Assembly: GCA_016866415.1 (NCBI GenBank)
Contig: VGML01000018.1
Coordinates: 1-18,781, forward strand
Source: Bacteroidota bacterium
GTDB lineage: Bacteria > Bacteroidota > Bacteroidia > Flavobacteriales_D > Crocinitomicaceae
Direction of reading: 5' to 3'
DNA length: 18,781 nucleotides
The notes under the pieces were generated by a model. It ran no database searches. It was given only the letters and a program-made list of their open reading frames with translations, and was not told the DNA's origin. Below, piece after piece: positions 1-8,623 of the stretch (position 1 is its first letter; the number at the start of each line of letters is the position of its first letter). The position numbers and the translations under genes are program-made.

Positions 1-1543
1 GTTCCATGCTGATTTTATTGTCTTTCCCGAACGAAAATGACAAAGTATCTTTCGTAGAATTCACATCCAAATAGGATTTACCCATAAATGTTCCGTCAAA
101 ATAAATGTTGGATTCTCCGCTCATTAAATTCAGCTTTTCCCAGCCGGTAACTTGTGCTGCCAAATAAACGCTTGGGTCAATTTTAGGAACGGCATGGTAT
201 TCATATGAAGCATTTAAATCATACGTCGAAATACTCACGCGGTGATCCATTCCATCTGTTGGGATTGACATTTTGGACTGAATTGCATATTCTACTCGTA
301 AATCTTTTTTCACAACGGAAGTCTGAACGTTTGATGCCCATTTTTCTTTTTCGTTTAAAGTTTTAGAATCAAACAACATTTTCCCTTTTCTTCCAGATCG
401 AGCCCCTCTGAATTGAATGCCCTCATCACTAAACCCATCTTCTTTTCCATCAAAATCGTCTACCGATAACGTTGAGATTTGAGAGGCAGACATTTTTGTA
501 GGCATTCTTTGAATGTCTTCTCTACTGAATGAAACTATATCTCCTGTTACATCACCATAACTTACAGAAACTCCATTTGTAACTACTACTTCATCCAATT
601 CAACTGAATTCGGTTTTAAAAAGAATTTCAAATAAGGCGAATTGATTTGCTGTTGAGCGTCTTCATAACCAACGAATGATGCTTTCACCCACGTTTCACC
701 TCTTGGGACCGTCAACATAAATTTCCCGTCAAAATCTGTTACCGCATTGATGTTCGGATCATTGAAGAAAGCAACTTTAGCGAATGGCAGCGGTTTTCCA
801 TTTGAAGCATCGATTACTTCTCCGCGAAGTTTTTCACCTTCAAAACTTACAGTTGGAATTGATCGCGTTGATTGTTGCGTCTGTTGCGGATAATTGTTGT
901 AATACAAATACCACGGATTCAAAGTTGGTTCTTGGGCATTTTGGTAAGGATCGTTGGTTGACAAAACCATGTCCACATTTTTCCATTCAATACCTGTATT
1001 TTGACTGACATTCGCTTTTGCTTCTAACTTTACCGGTTTTCCAATTCCTTCACTTCGCATGTCGTAATAAGGTTTCCATGTGGCGCGTGGAGAAATGTAA
1101 TTGAATTCAAAATTGGCATTGGTCGCTTTTTCAACATCCACTTCTACAACGATTTCGGAGTAATTAATCACCGGTTTGCTACGTTGACTGATGATTTCTT
1201 GCTCCAACTGATTCAGCCGCTTTTGCAAATCTTCCAATTCGTTATAAATTAACGTTTGACGCGTGGTTATTTCCGTCAATTTTTGATGCATAAATGTATA
1301 CGCTTCTTTTAGTTCAGCCATTTTCAAACCTTGAACAGCGCCTTTTAAATCACGATTTTTCATCAACAGACGGCGATCGAGTTCCAAAATGGTATATTCA
1401 TCTCGTAATTGTTGATCTTTCGCTTCTAGTTCGCTTCGTTTCGCGTTGAGTTTTTTTACTTCTTCGCTACTGATTTTCTGGTCTTCATAGTTTTTTCGGG
1501 TACGAACGGAAAGAATTGTCAGATTACCTTCAGCTTTCACTTG
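1..1543 (-). pseudogene. DUF4139 (MuiA-like) envelope protein, 5'-truncated at 1543 and running off the left edge
   Basis: An open minus-strand frame of about 514 codons runs from 1543 to the window edge with no start codon. It opens with QVKAEGNLTILSVR, which matches the end of a DUF4140 N-terminal domain, so the signal peptide and most of that domain are missing. Next come a K/E/Q-rich coiled coil (about residues 20-120), the first DUF4139 strands (about 125-205), a carboxypeptidase-regulatory-like insert (LRGEVIDASNGKPLPFAKV, with FDGKF), a TonB-plug-like stretch (LDEVVVTNG ... IQRMP), and then the rest of DUF4139 (NIYFDGTFMGKSYLDV). The C-terminus lies beyond base 1. In frame, the codons before QVK read stop-Ser-Pro, so the break is at about 1543-1546. 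Family members are usually exported in Bacteroidota; their function is not established. The truncation is a deletion or an assembly junction. Confidence 0.85.
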
Positions 1544-1845
1544 GGGAGATCAGAATATTGAGAATAACAAAAGATATTATTTTAATGAAAAAGATTGGAT
1601 TGAATTTAGTGAACTGAAAATTTACCTTTCCAATTATTCATGGAGTAAATCTAAAGGAGGGATTATTTTGAAATTAGTAGATTTGATTGATAATGAAAAT
1701 GCTGAATCGAAAGTTATTCTTGATTCTGTTAAAATTAATTATTTTGAAACCTTAACCTTTCAATTCGGATTGGATAGTGTAATCAACACATCTGGAATCC
1801 CCGATGGTGATTTGGATCCAATTAATGGAATGTATTGGGCTAGCG
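1542..1845 (+). pseudogene. MbnP-family copper-binding protein fragment, truncated at both ends
   Basis: The plus frame starting at 1542 reads WGDQNIENNKRYYF, then FSELKIYLSN, LKLVDLIDNEN, and LTFQFGLDSVINTSG followed by GDLDPINGMYW. The last block is the signature of MbnP-like proteins, which in known cases are periplasmic copper-binding partners of the dihaem enzyme MbnH. About 100 residues are present. The signal peptide and the first strand are missing upstream, where the sequence switches to the DUF4139 gene. The second half of the domain is missing downstream, where the sequence switches frame and becomes a YHYH gene. A TTG at 1668 preceded by GGAGG looks like a start but falls inside the conserved domain, so I do not take it as the natural start. 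No MbnH gene is in the window. Family call is firm; status as a broken gene or an assembly join is open. Confidence 0.78.
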
Positions 1846-2918
1846 CAAAATCAAAAGGCAATCTTTAAAATTCCTTTAAATCCAACACAAAACACGGGTA
1901 ATCCAACTGCAACAACAGGTGGTAATATTGGTATTTTCATAAATGGTTTGCCCTATTTGACTATCGTGATGGAGTTGCATGGAGCACGACAACAAATGCG
2001 CTTTGTGGTGGCCCTGGGAACCCGCCTTGCTCTGGGGCAACTTATTGGAATCGCGATGCAGTTCCTGCTGAAAAACCAGGATTTGACTGTTCAAAAGGAC
2101 ATCCGGCCATGGGTAATTACCACCATCATCAAAATCCGAGCGCATTCAAACTTGACCTCAATGTGATAAGTACTATATGTGATTTATACGATGCTGACGG
2201 ATTATATGCAATAGATTCTGCTATTCACTCACCATTAATTGGGTTTGCTTATGATGGTTTTCCGATTTATGGTGCATATGGTTATAAAAATGCAGATGGA
2301 ACCGGGGGAATTACTCGGATTAAATCAGGATATCAATTTAGAAATATTAGTTCTCGATTGGTTTGGGCAGATGGAACTGACGTACCCGATGGTCCAGCCG
2401 TAAGTACAACCTATCCTTTAGGATATTTCCGAGAAGATTATGAATTCGTTGCACATGCCGGACAAGCTGATTATTTAGATGAGCATAATGGACGTTTTTG
2501 TGTAACACCTGAATATCCAAATGGAATTTATTGCTATTTTGCAACAGTTGATGCAAATTGGAATTCAGCCTATCCGTATGCGGTTGGTCCTTATTTTTAC
2601 GGCAATAAAACCGCTTCAAAGGTTACAACCATAGGTGAAACTGTTACCACATATACGAGCACAGCAAGCATTGAAGATAAGACAATTGAGTTTTCTGTTT
2701 TTCCAAATCCGGCAACAGACATATTGATCATTCAAGTTAGTGGTTTGAACGAAATTGATTTAAATGTTGAGCTTTTTGATTTGTCAGGAGAATTAGTCGC
2801 TAAAAATAAAATTCTTCAAGGAAGTACCATTTCCTATTTTGATGTTTCAACAGTTTACTCTGGAATGTATTTTTTAAAGATTGGAAACAAAACACTTGAG
2901 GTAAAGATTGGTTATTAA
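1846..2918 (+). pseudogene. YHYH-domain secreted protein with T9SS tail; 5' end missing and one frameshift
   Basis: From 1846 the second plus frame reads QNQKAIFKIPLNPTQNTG and TATTGGNIGIFING. At about 1945-1950 the coding passes to another frame reading ALFDYRDGVAW, a one-base loss in a Val codon (GGT-TT-GCC where GGT-GTT-GCC is expected). That frame is then open to 2918. It contains CGGPGNPPC, GHPAMGNYHHHQNP (the YHYH motif, here YHHH), HSPLIGFAYDGFPIYGAYGY and NADGTGGI, all typical of the YHYH domain. The last 75 residues (FSVFPNPATDILIIQVSG ... GMYFLKIG) are a type A T9SS sorting domain, so the intact protein would be exported through the Por system. The N-terminus is absent because the gene is joined to MbnP. 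The molecular function of YHYH proteins is unknown. It ends 1 bp from the convergent regulator gene. Confidence 0.82.
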
Positions 2919-2919
2919 A

Positions 2920-3786
2920 TCAAAATAATTTATTTAAATCTTTCGCATGCTTAATTTCAATCACCAAATCTGCGATTAAATCAATTTTCATATTTACTTG
3001 TGCTCCACCAGCATAGATAGGTGTATTATCAACAGCCACTTTTAGTTGTTGGAAATACTTTACCAAAAATTCATCCTCAACGGCGGTTAACCACGAAGTG
3101 ATGACAGCACTGGGTTTTAATATTTTAATGCAATCCAAGGCTGACTCAAATGGCAAACTTTGTCCAAGATAAACAGAGTTAAGACCTTTAAAACGAAGTA
3201 AAAACTGGTAATATAATAAACCTATTTCATGCCATTCATGCTCTGGAAGGAAAAGCATTATTGAGGGCTTACTAGAATCCGGAATGGGAAGCTTGTCTAT
3301 TTCAGAAATAATTTTCTGCCTGATTAAATTTGAAATAAAATGCTCTTGTGCTGCTGAGATTGAACCAACCAACCACATAACTCCAATTCGGTCTAAGAAA
3401 GGAATTAAATGATGGGTAAATGTGTTTTCTAAACCAACCTCCCTTATCAAATCATTTAAGGTGTCACGAAAAAGTAATTCATCTAAATGGATTAAGGCGA
3501 GTATTAACTTTTCTCCACTATTATCCAGTTCCGTGGACACCCTAATTTCCCAAACCAACTCGTTTATCTCCTCCCTGGAAAGATTGGCTATTTTCGATAT
3601 TTTGTAACCGCTTTTATTTAAAAGACTAATGTTCAATAAGTAGGATAACTCATCATCCGTGTAGGTCCTTATTTGCGTATCGGTTCGATCCGGAATTAAC
3701 AATGCGTATCGCTTCTCCCAAATACGTAAGGTATGGGCTTTAATTCCAGTTAAAACTTCTATATCTTTAATTTTATAATCTCCCAC
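2920..3786 (-). CDS. MerR-family regulator with B12-binding domain, CarH/LitR-like photoreceptor
   Basis: 288 aa. Residues 4-70 are a MerR winged helix (YKIKDIEVLTGIKAHTLRIWEKRY). About 90-165 form the helical bundle and 174-285 a cobalamin-binding Rossmann domain. W138 is followed by nine residues and E148-H149 (WLVGSISAAQEH), exactly the W-x9-EH motif that caps the adenosyl group in CarH. E184-W-H186-E-I-G189 matches the E/D-x-H-x-x-G motif whose His is the lower cobalt ligand. In known CarH, dark AdoCbl-bound tetramers repress carotenoid genes and light releases them. The residue after the Trp is Leu139, not the His that ligates cobalt in light-exposed Thermus CarH. The start is GTG at 3786; a TAA lies three codons upstream in frame, so no earlier ATG exists. 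The gene is divergent from engB; no carotenoid gene is in the window, so its target is unknown. Confidence 0.88.
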   Translation of the reverse strand: MGDYKIKDIEVLTGIKAHTLRIWEKRYALLIPDRTDTQIRTYTDDELSYLLNISLLNKSGYKISKIANLSREEINELVWEIRVSTELDNSGEKLILALIHLDELLFRDTLNDLIREVGLENTFTHHLIPFLDRIGVMWLVGSISAAQEHFISNLIRQKIISEIDKLPIPDSSKPSIMLFLPEHEWHEIGLLYYQFLLRFKGLNSVYLGQSLPFESALDCIKILKPSAVITSWLTAVEDEFLVKYFQQLKVAVDNTPIYAGGAQVNMKIDLIADLVIEIKHAKDLNKLF

Positions 3787-3855
3787 AACTATTTATTAAA
3801 CAACAGTTATCAAGATTTGTTCAATCTATAAATAAAAAATATCAGATATAAAATT

Positions 3856-3863
3856 TAACTTTG
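3856..3863 (+). promoter_or_regulatory. TAnnTTTG promoter box of engB
   Basis: TAACTTTG is an exact match to the Bacteroidota -7 consensus TAnnTTTG and ends 4 nt before the engB ATG at 3868. Transcription would begin at or next to the start codon. No TTTG -33 element is present at the usual spacing of about 19 nt. Confidence 0.55.
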
Positions 3864-3867
3864 AAAA

Positions 3868-4458
3868 ATGCAAATAAAGGAGGCTGTTTTCATTGTTTCA
3901 AATACTGAAATTAAAAATTGCCCAATTGACAAAAAACCTGAATTCGCGTTCATTGGCCGCTCCAATGTTGGGAAGTCTTCCTTGATTAATATGTTGACAG
4001 CAAAGAAAGGTCTTGCGAAAACATCTGGTACTCCTGGAAAGACCCAATTAATTAATCATTTTTTAATAAATGACAAGTGGTATATTGTCGATTTACCAGG
4101 CTATGGGTATGCAAGAGCATCCAAAACAATGCGTTCAAAATGGGAAAAATTCATTGCTGATTACCTGACAAAACGTGAGACTTTGATGAATATTTTTGTT
4201 TTGTTGGATGCTCGTTTAGAACCCCAAAAAATTGATCTTGAATTCATGAATTGGTGCGGTCAAAAAGGGTTACCTTTCTCAATGGTATTTACCAAAATCG
4301 ATAAGCTTTCGAGTTCAGTTCTTCAAAAAAACCTAGCGAAATACAAAAAGGAAATGCTTAAATTTTGGGAAGAAATGCCGCCTGTTTTTACTAGCTCTAG
4401 CAACTCGGGATTTGGCAGGGAACAATTGTTGAATTACGTCGAAGCAATTATTAAATAA
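3868..4458 (+). CDS. engB: Ribosome biogenesis GTP-binding protein EngB (YihA/YsxC)
   Basis: 196 aa, the normal length for this TRAFAC GTPase needed for late assembly of the large ribosomal subunit. G motifs are in order: G1 GRSNVGKSS (30-38), G2 region SGTPGKTQ (53-60), G3 DLPGYGYA (75-82), G4 TKID (142-145) and a G5-like SSSNS (176-180). The SGTPGKTQ and DLPGYGYA strings are diagnostic for EngB among the small GTPases. The ATG at 3868 gives the expected short N-terminus before the beta strand FAFIGRS. It stands alone: divergent from the CarH-like regulator and convergent, 2 bp apart, with the TraB-like gene. It has its own TAnnTTTG box just upstream. Cytoplasmic. The gene looks intact. Confidence 0.96.
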   Translation: MQIKEAVFIVSNTEIKNCPIDKKPEFAFIGRSNVGKSSLINMLTAKKGLAKTSGTPGKTQLINHFLINDKWYIVDLPGYGYARASKTMRSKWEKFIADYLTKRETLMNIFVLLDARLEPQKIDLEFMNWCGQKGLPFSMVFTKIDKLSSSVLQKNLAKYKKEMLKFWEEMPPVFTSSSNSGFGREQLLNYVEAIIK

Positions 4459-4460
4459 AC

Positions 4461-5680
4461 TTACTCGAACCAAACTTTATTGAAGAAAGACCTTGGCCTA
4501 TCAGAGTGCATAAACTTATTCCCTCCATAAGTTTTAATAACAGCAAAATAATTTTCGCCAAACATAACTCTTACCCAATTCAACCCTTCTGGATACGTAT
4601 CTGAAAGACCTTCGTAAATCTCCGTTCCATTATCCAACATTTTTTTTTCATAAGGGGAATTAGGAGGGCTCGCAATGTAAATTGAAGCAATTTCTTCAAG
4701 AGTTAAAGAACTATCCATTGGCTGAATATCAATTTGATAGGTGTTTCCTTGACCAAGATCACTATATTCAGTGTAAAACTTTTGTCCTCATTTATTTTCT
4801 CAAATGGCTTACCTGGAAATTTTGCAACAAGACCAACTTGCTCGTTATAGTATAAAAACTCATTTTTCGCTTTTACATCTGATTTAGCTTTTACCGGATT
4901 TTCAGAAATAATCCATAATATCGGTCTCAAACGATAACCTTTCGATCTCAAAAGACGAATTAAACCATCTGAGCCTGCTAAGTGACTAGAACCAACTGCA
5001 CAAAAAAGACTTTTCTTGGTTTTCAATAATGAATCTAGTTTCAAGGACATTTTGAAGTTCCGCTTAACGATTAAATTCTCATAAGCATTTTCTTTCACCG
5101 ACAAATTGGCCTCAACAAATCTATTGATCGCGTCCAAATCTCCTTTTAAATATAAATCCATCAATTTTTCTTGCGAGAAATCAAGAAGACTCAAATTAAC
5201 TGCATCTCGTTCAACGATTGGAAAATCTGACACTAATTCCATTTGATTAACCAAAGATTCAAGCTCATAAAAGGATTTTTTTGCATTGTAGCAATAGGTT
5301 TCAAAGTAAGCATCCAAAAATTGAGGCATTCCGTTTTCCGATCCATAAAACGTATTTGAGGCTTCATTGGACCCTGTGTACGGCTGACCATTCTTATCGT
5401 AAAGTGTGCTTGGAATAGTTCTTCTTGTATCAAGTTTTTCGAACAATTTAAAAATGTCTGTTTCCAAAACGATTGATTCAGAATTATTCAATGCTAAGTA
5501 GAGCGAATCTGAAAATGTAAAAACGCGTTTATCATTCGAATGAATTGTTCCGAATAAATAAGATTTAGGTCCTTTCCCGTTCAAGGAAATCTCCCAAAGC
5601 AGCTCCTTGTTTGGTTCGATAATTTGCGCTTGTACACTACCAAACAGACAAAATAGTATCAGTGAAAGCGCCTTATTCAT
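4461..5680 (-). pseudogene. TraB/GumN-family secreted protein, broken by a 1-nt frameshift near 4780
   Basis: The ATG at 5680 opens MNKALSLILFCLFGSVQAQ, a signal peptide, preferable to the TTG one codon upstream. TraB/GumN motifs follow: SYLFGTIHS near the N-terminus, LIVKRNFKM in the middle and CAVGSSHLAGSDGLIRLLRSKGY near residue 235. After FEKINEDK the frame runs through a low-similarity tail to a stop near 4703. The -1 frame instead gives FYTEYSDLGQGNTYQIDIQP and continues for 85 more residues to 4461, ending SFFNKVWFE. One extra A in the A4 run (T4 on plus, 4780-4783) would restore a protein of about 405 residues. This is either a real frameshift or a homopolymer sequencing error. The family resembles erythromycin-esterase/TIKI-like hydrolases; the role in Bacteroidota is unknown. 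Likely exported. Confidence 0.85.
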
Positions 5681-5685
5681 CAAAT

Positions 5686-5693
5686 CAAAGTTA
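5686..5693 (-). promoter_or_regulatory. TAnnTTTG promoter box of the TraB-like gene
   Basis: TAACTTTG on the minus strand ends 5 nt before the ATG at 5680, the same arrangement and the same octamer as at engB. No -33 TTTG at normal spacing. The rest of the 5681-5817 gap shows only AT-rich sequence. Confidence 0.5.
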
Positions 5694-5817
5694 CTTAATA
5701 AAGTTGATTCTCGATTCGATTAAAACCTTTAGATCAATAAAATACTTGACTTATAAAATAGCTTCCGAAAAATTAAGACAACAAATTATTTTAATTATCT
5801 GCGCCAAATGTTAACTA

Positions 5818-6855
5818 TTAATTCCGTTGCAAAAACACTTTTTGATGACTTCCATCGGAATAATAATAAATCAATATTCCGTTTGAATTTTCATTTGTAA
5901 CTTCTCTTCCGGATAAATCAACAATTTTCACAAGTGTTTTTGGAGTGGCAGACAACGTCTCGATTCCAGAACTTTGGTAAGTGTACTGTCCGTTAACGAA
6001 AATGTATTTGATATTCATAGATTTCTGTGAACAGAATAAAATGAGCGTATAATCGTAACAACCATTTGCATTAAATCCTGGAGAAACTGAAGTAATAGTT
6101 GTGCTTACTCCATTTGTATCAACGAATACCCATAAAACTAATGCAGAGTCGATTGCATTAGATCCCAAAACAACAGTTGATAAATAGGCTGTATCAACTG
6201 CGTTGAAATCGAAGTTACAATCCTCAATTTGCATTACAATACTACCGGCTGGATTGTTACATCCACCATTACCAGAAATAATTAAAGTGTCCCCACCGCC
6301 TGAGTTTTGTCCTTGGTAAGATATGCTATCACATGCTATTGTGTTGCAACCGTTCTGGTCAGCTACATAACAACAAATAGATGTTCCTGCACACAAATTG
6401 GAGACTGTGGTTGTTGTGGAAACGCCATTTTGCCAAGAAAATGTGTAAGGCGCCGTTCCGCCAGTTGCGGTAACCGTTGCAGTTCCATCACACGAAGAAG
6501 CTGAAGAAGCAGATTGAATGTTTAATGTTGCTGTCAAACCAGCACATGGATTTCCTGAACCAGATCCAATTATAAAGGTTGATGTCATGGAAGTTCCATT
6601 GATTGTTTAGGTAACAGTGTATGTTCCTGAACATAAATTGTATATACAATAGCCACCTTGTTGCAGTACAGCACCTCCACCTGCCCAATATATGGAAGTA
6701 GCACTCACCGTATTCGATGCAGTGGAATCTAGGCAAGCTGAGCCGTCACAGGTAGTTGGAGCTGAAGTATTTTGTGTAAGTATATTGATTTGTGCACTAA
6801 CTTGAACAGAAACTATCGTGATTAGGCCTGTTAAAAGGAGTTTAAAATTTTTCAT
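5818..6855 (-). pseudogene. Secreted SprB-repeat protein with T9SS-like tail, interrupted by an in-frame TAA
   Basis: The ATG at 6855 begins MKNFKLLLTGLITIVSVQVSAQ, a clear signal peptide. After LCSGTYTVT an in-frame TAA (6607-6609 on plus) stops it at 82 codons, but the same frame continues without a gap (TINGTSMTSTFIIG) to 5818. The continuation holds a SprB-type repeat (SCDGTATVTATGGTAPYTFS ... SNLCAGT ... VADQNGC), a Cys-containing middle domain, and a tail with VKIVDLSGREV and ILIYYYSDGSHQKVF, the short C-terminal motif seen on many Flavobacteriales secreted proteins. The region before the stop (CDGSACLDSTASNTVSA ... YNLCSGTYTV) is itself a degenerate SprB-like repeat. The single nonsense codon implies recent loss, an error, or readthrough. 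The ATG at 6555-6553 could restart translation but has no signal peptide. The intact protein would be about 345 residues and extracellular. Confidence 0.82.
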
Positions 6856-6884
6856 AACTCGTTGAATTTTAGCGCTTAGTAAAA

Positions 6885-6892
6885 CAAATGTA
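6885..6892 (-). promoter_or_regulatory. TAnnTTTG box upstream of the SprB-repeat gene
   Basis: TACATTTG on the minus strand is an exact consensus match, with 29 nt between it and the ATG at 6855, a conventional leader length unlike the other boxes in the window. Lies in the divergent gap 6856-6991. Confidence 0.4.
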
Positions 6893-6979
6893 CAATTTTA
6901 ATTCGAAGTATTTTTTATTTTTAAATCTTGGTTAATTAAAGTTATAGCTTATCCTTTTTTATTATTGACGGTCATTTCT

Positions 6980-6987
6980 TACTTTTG
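6980..6987 (+). promoter_or_regulatory. TAnnTTTG promoter box of the PafA-like phosphatase
   Basis: TACTTTTG is an exact consensus match ending 4 nt before the ATG at 6992. It drives the phosphatase-aminotransferase pair and implies a leaderless or near-leaderless transcript. Confidence 0.5.
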
Positions 6988-6991
6988 AGTT

Positions 6992-8620
6992 ATGAAATTT
7001 ATTATTCTCATTTTGCTTTTTTCTCTATCGAACTTTTTGTTTTCCCAACGAAATACAAAACCGAAATTAGTTGTTGGAATTGTCGTTGATCAAATGTGCT
7101 ATGATTATTTATATCGTTTTCAGCAACATTTTTCAGCAGGAGGGTTTAAAAAATTCTTAAATCAAGGATTGAACTGCCGAAATGTTGTTTACAATTACGT
7201 CCCAACATACACAGGTCCTGGTCACGCATCGATTTACACGGGAACAACTCCGAGTAATCATGGAATCGTTGGAAATGAATGGTATAACCGAACAACAAAC
7301 AGCACTATTAACTGCGTTTCCGATGAAAATTCTTCAACCATCGGAAGCAATTCCGAAGAAGGCAACACCTCTCCTGTAAATTTGAAAACCTACACGATTA
7401 CGGACCAATTGAAGTTGACCTATCCGACTGCTAAAGTTGTTTCAATTTCAATAAAAGATCGGGGTGCAATTCTTCCGGGTGGACATTTGAGTGATGGAAC
7501 TTATTGGTTTGATTATTCGACTGGGACATTCATAACAAGTTCGTTTTTCAAAAAGGAGCTTCCAAAATGGGTCACCAATTTTAATTCAAAAAAAAATGCC
7601 CAATCTTACGCAAAAACGTGGGATTTGCTTCTGCCAAAAGAAAAGTATCAATCAGTTGATGACAGCCCCTATGAAATCTTGGTTGTAGGAAAAACAACAC
7701 CTACATTTCCTTATGATTTACTGAAAATGTCTGGTGGAAAAATAAACACACAATTCTTTACAGCATCACCGTTTGCAAATACGCTGCTTACTGATTTCGC
7801 ATTGGAGTCAATTTCAAATGAAAACCTTGGATTGGACAATCAAACGGATATGCTTTGCATCAGTTATTCATCAACAGATATTGCTGGACATACGTTTGGA
7901 CCTTACTCATTGGAAATCGAAGATATGTATGTGCGATTAGATAGAGAATTGGAACGGCTATTGACAAACCTCGAAACAAAATTCGGAAAGGATGGATTTG
8001 TTGTTTTTTTAACAGCTGATCATGCAGTTGTTCCTGTTCCTCAAATGTTGATCGACAAAAAATTACCTGGGGGATATCTCTTTTTGGATGAATATATGAA
8101 AGAACTAAAAAGTATTTCCTTATCCAAATTTGAGGCTGATTTAATAGAGCATAAAACCAACCAGAACATATATTTGAATCTCAAAAAAATCGACTCGCTA
8201 AAATTAAATAAGAATGATATTGCTATCTTTTTTGCCGAAAAAATTAAATTATGGCCCAATGTAAAAGCAGTTTTTACTTCTCAAGAACTTTCAAATCCAG
8301 CAAACGATAACGAATGGAAAGATATAATTCGATTAGGCTATGAATCGAAACGTAGTGGAGAGATTATTTTCATCATGGAACCAGGTTTTTTAGTCAAAGA
8401 AATCGATTCGGAAAATGCACATCGAGGAACTTCTCATGGATCTTCATTTAATTACGACACGCATGTTCCTCTGATTTGGTATGGAGCTCAAATTCCTTCG
8501 AAAGACGTTTATGAAACTTATGAAATAACAGATATTGCTCCTACTCTTACTCACATTCTCAATTTACAACGCTCGGGAGCAATGACCGGCAAACCTATTC
8601 TCGAAGTCTTGAAAAAATAA
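6992..8620 (+). CDS. PafA-type alkaline phosphatase (phosphate monoesterase), secreted
   Basis: 542 aa with signal peptide MKFIILILLFSLSNFLFSQ. It belongs to the alkaline phosphatase superfamily branch of Elizabethkingia PafA. Likely metal ligands and nucleophile are visible: D33 (VVDQM), T74 in PTYTGPGHAS (nucleophile), D296 and H300 (STDIAGH), D343-H344 (TADHA) and H491 (YDTHVPL). N95 (GNEW) and K155/R157 (IKDRGAI) correspond to the PafA residues that favour phosphate monoesters over diesters, so monoester hydrolysis in the periplasm is the likely job. In Bacteroidota such enzymes work independently of external substrate and release phosphate. The gene is intact and monocistronic in front, with an aminotransferase 3 bp after its stop. 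Residue-to-PafA matching was done from memory of the family, not by alignment. Confidence 0.92.
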   Translation: MKFIILILLFSLSNFLFSQRNTKPKLVVGIVVDQMCYDYLYRFQQHFSAGGFKKFLNQGLNCRNVVYNYVPTYTGPGHASIYTGTTPSNHGIVGNEWYNRTTNSTINCVSDENSSTIGSNSEEGNTSPVNLKTYTITDQLKLTYPTAKVVSISIKDRGAILPGGHLSDGTYWFDYSTGTFITSSFFKKELPKWVTNFNSKKNAQSYAKTWDLLLPKEKYQSVDDSPYEILVVGKTTPTFPYDLLKMSGGKINTQFFTASPFANTLLTDFALESISNENLGLDNQTDMLCISYSSTDIAGHTFGPYSLEIEDMYVRLDRELERLLTNLETKFGKDGFVVFLTADHAVVPVPQMLIDKKLPGGYLFLDEYMKELKSISLSKFEADLIEHKTNQNIYLNLKKIDSLKLNKNDIAIFFAEKIKLWPNVKAVFTSQELSNPANDNEWKDIIRLGYESKRSGEIIFIMEPGFLVKEIDSENAHRGTSHGSSFNYDTHVPLIWYGAQIPSKDVYETYEITDIAPTLTHILNLQRSGAMTGKPILEVLKK

Positions 8621-8623
8621 CGA

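Noticed and set aside
1668..1868. Independent small gene starting at TTG 1668 with a GGAGG upstream
   Set aside because: MbnP-family similarity continues upstream in the same frame to about 1542, so the TTG is an internal Leu codon.
2915..2925. Bidirectional terminator between the YHYH and regulator genes
   Set aside because: The two stops are 1 bp apart and I see no inverted repeat with a U tract there.
3811..3819. TTTG at 3816-3819 as -33 element of engB
   Set aside because: It is 36 nt from the TAACTTTG box, far more than the usual spacing of about 19 nt.
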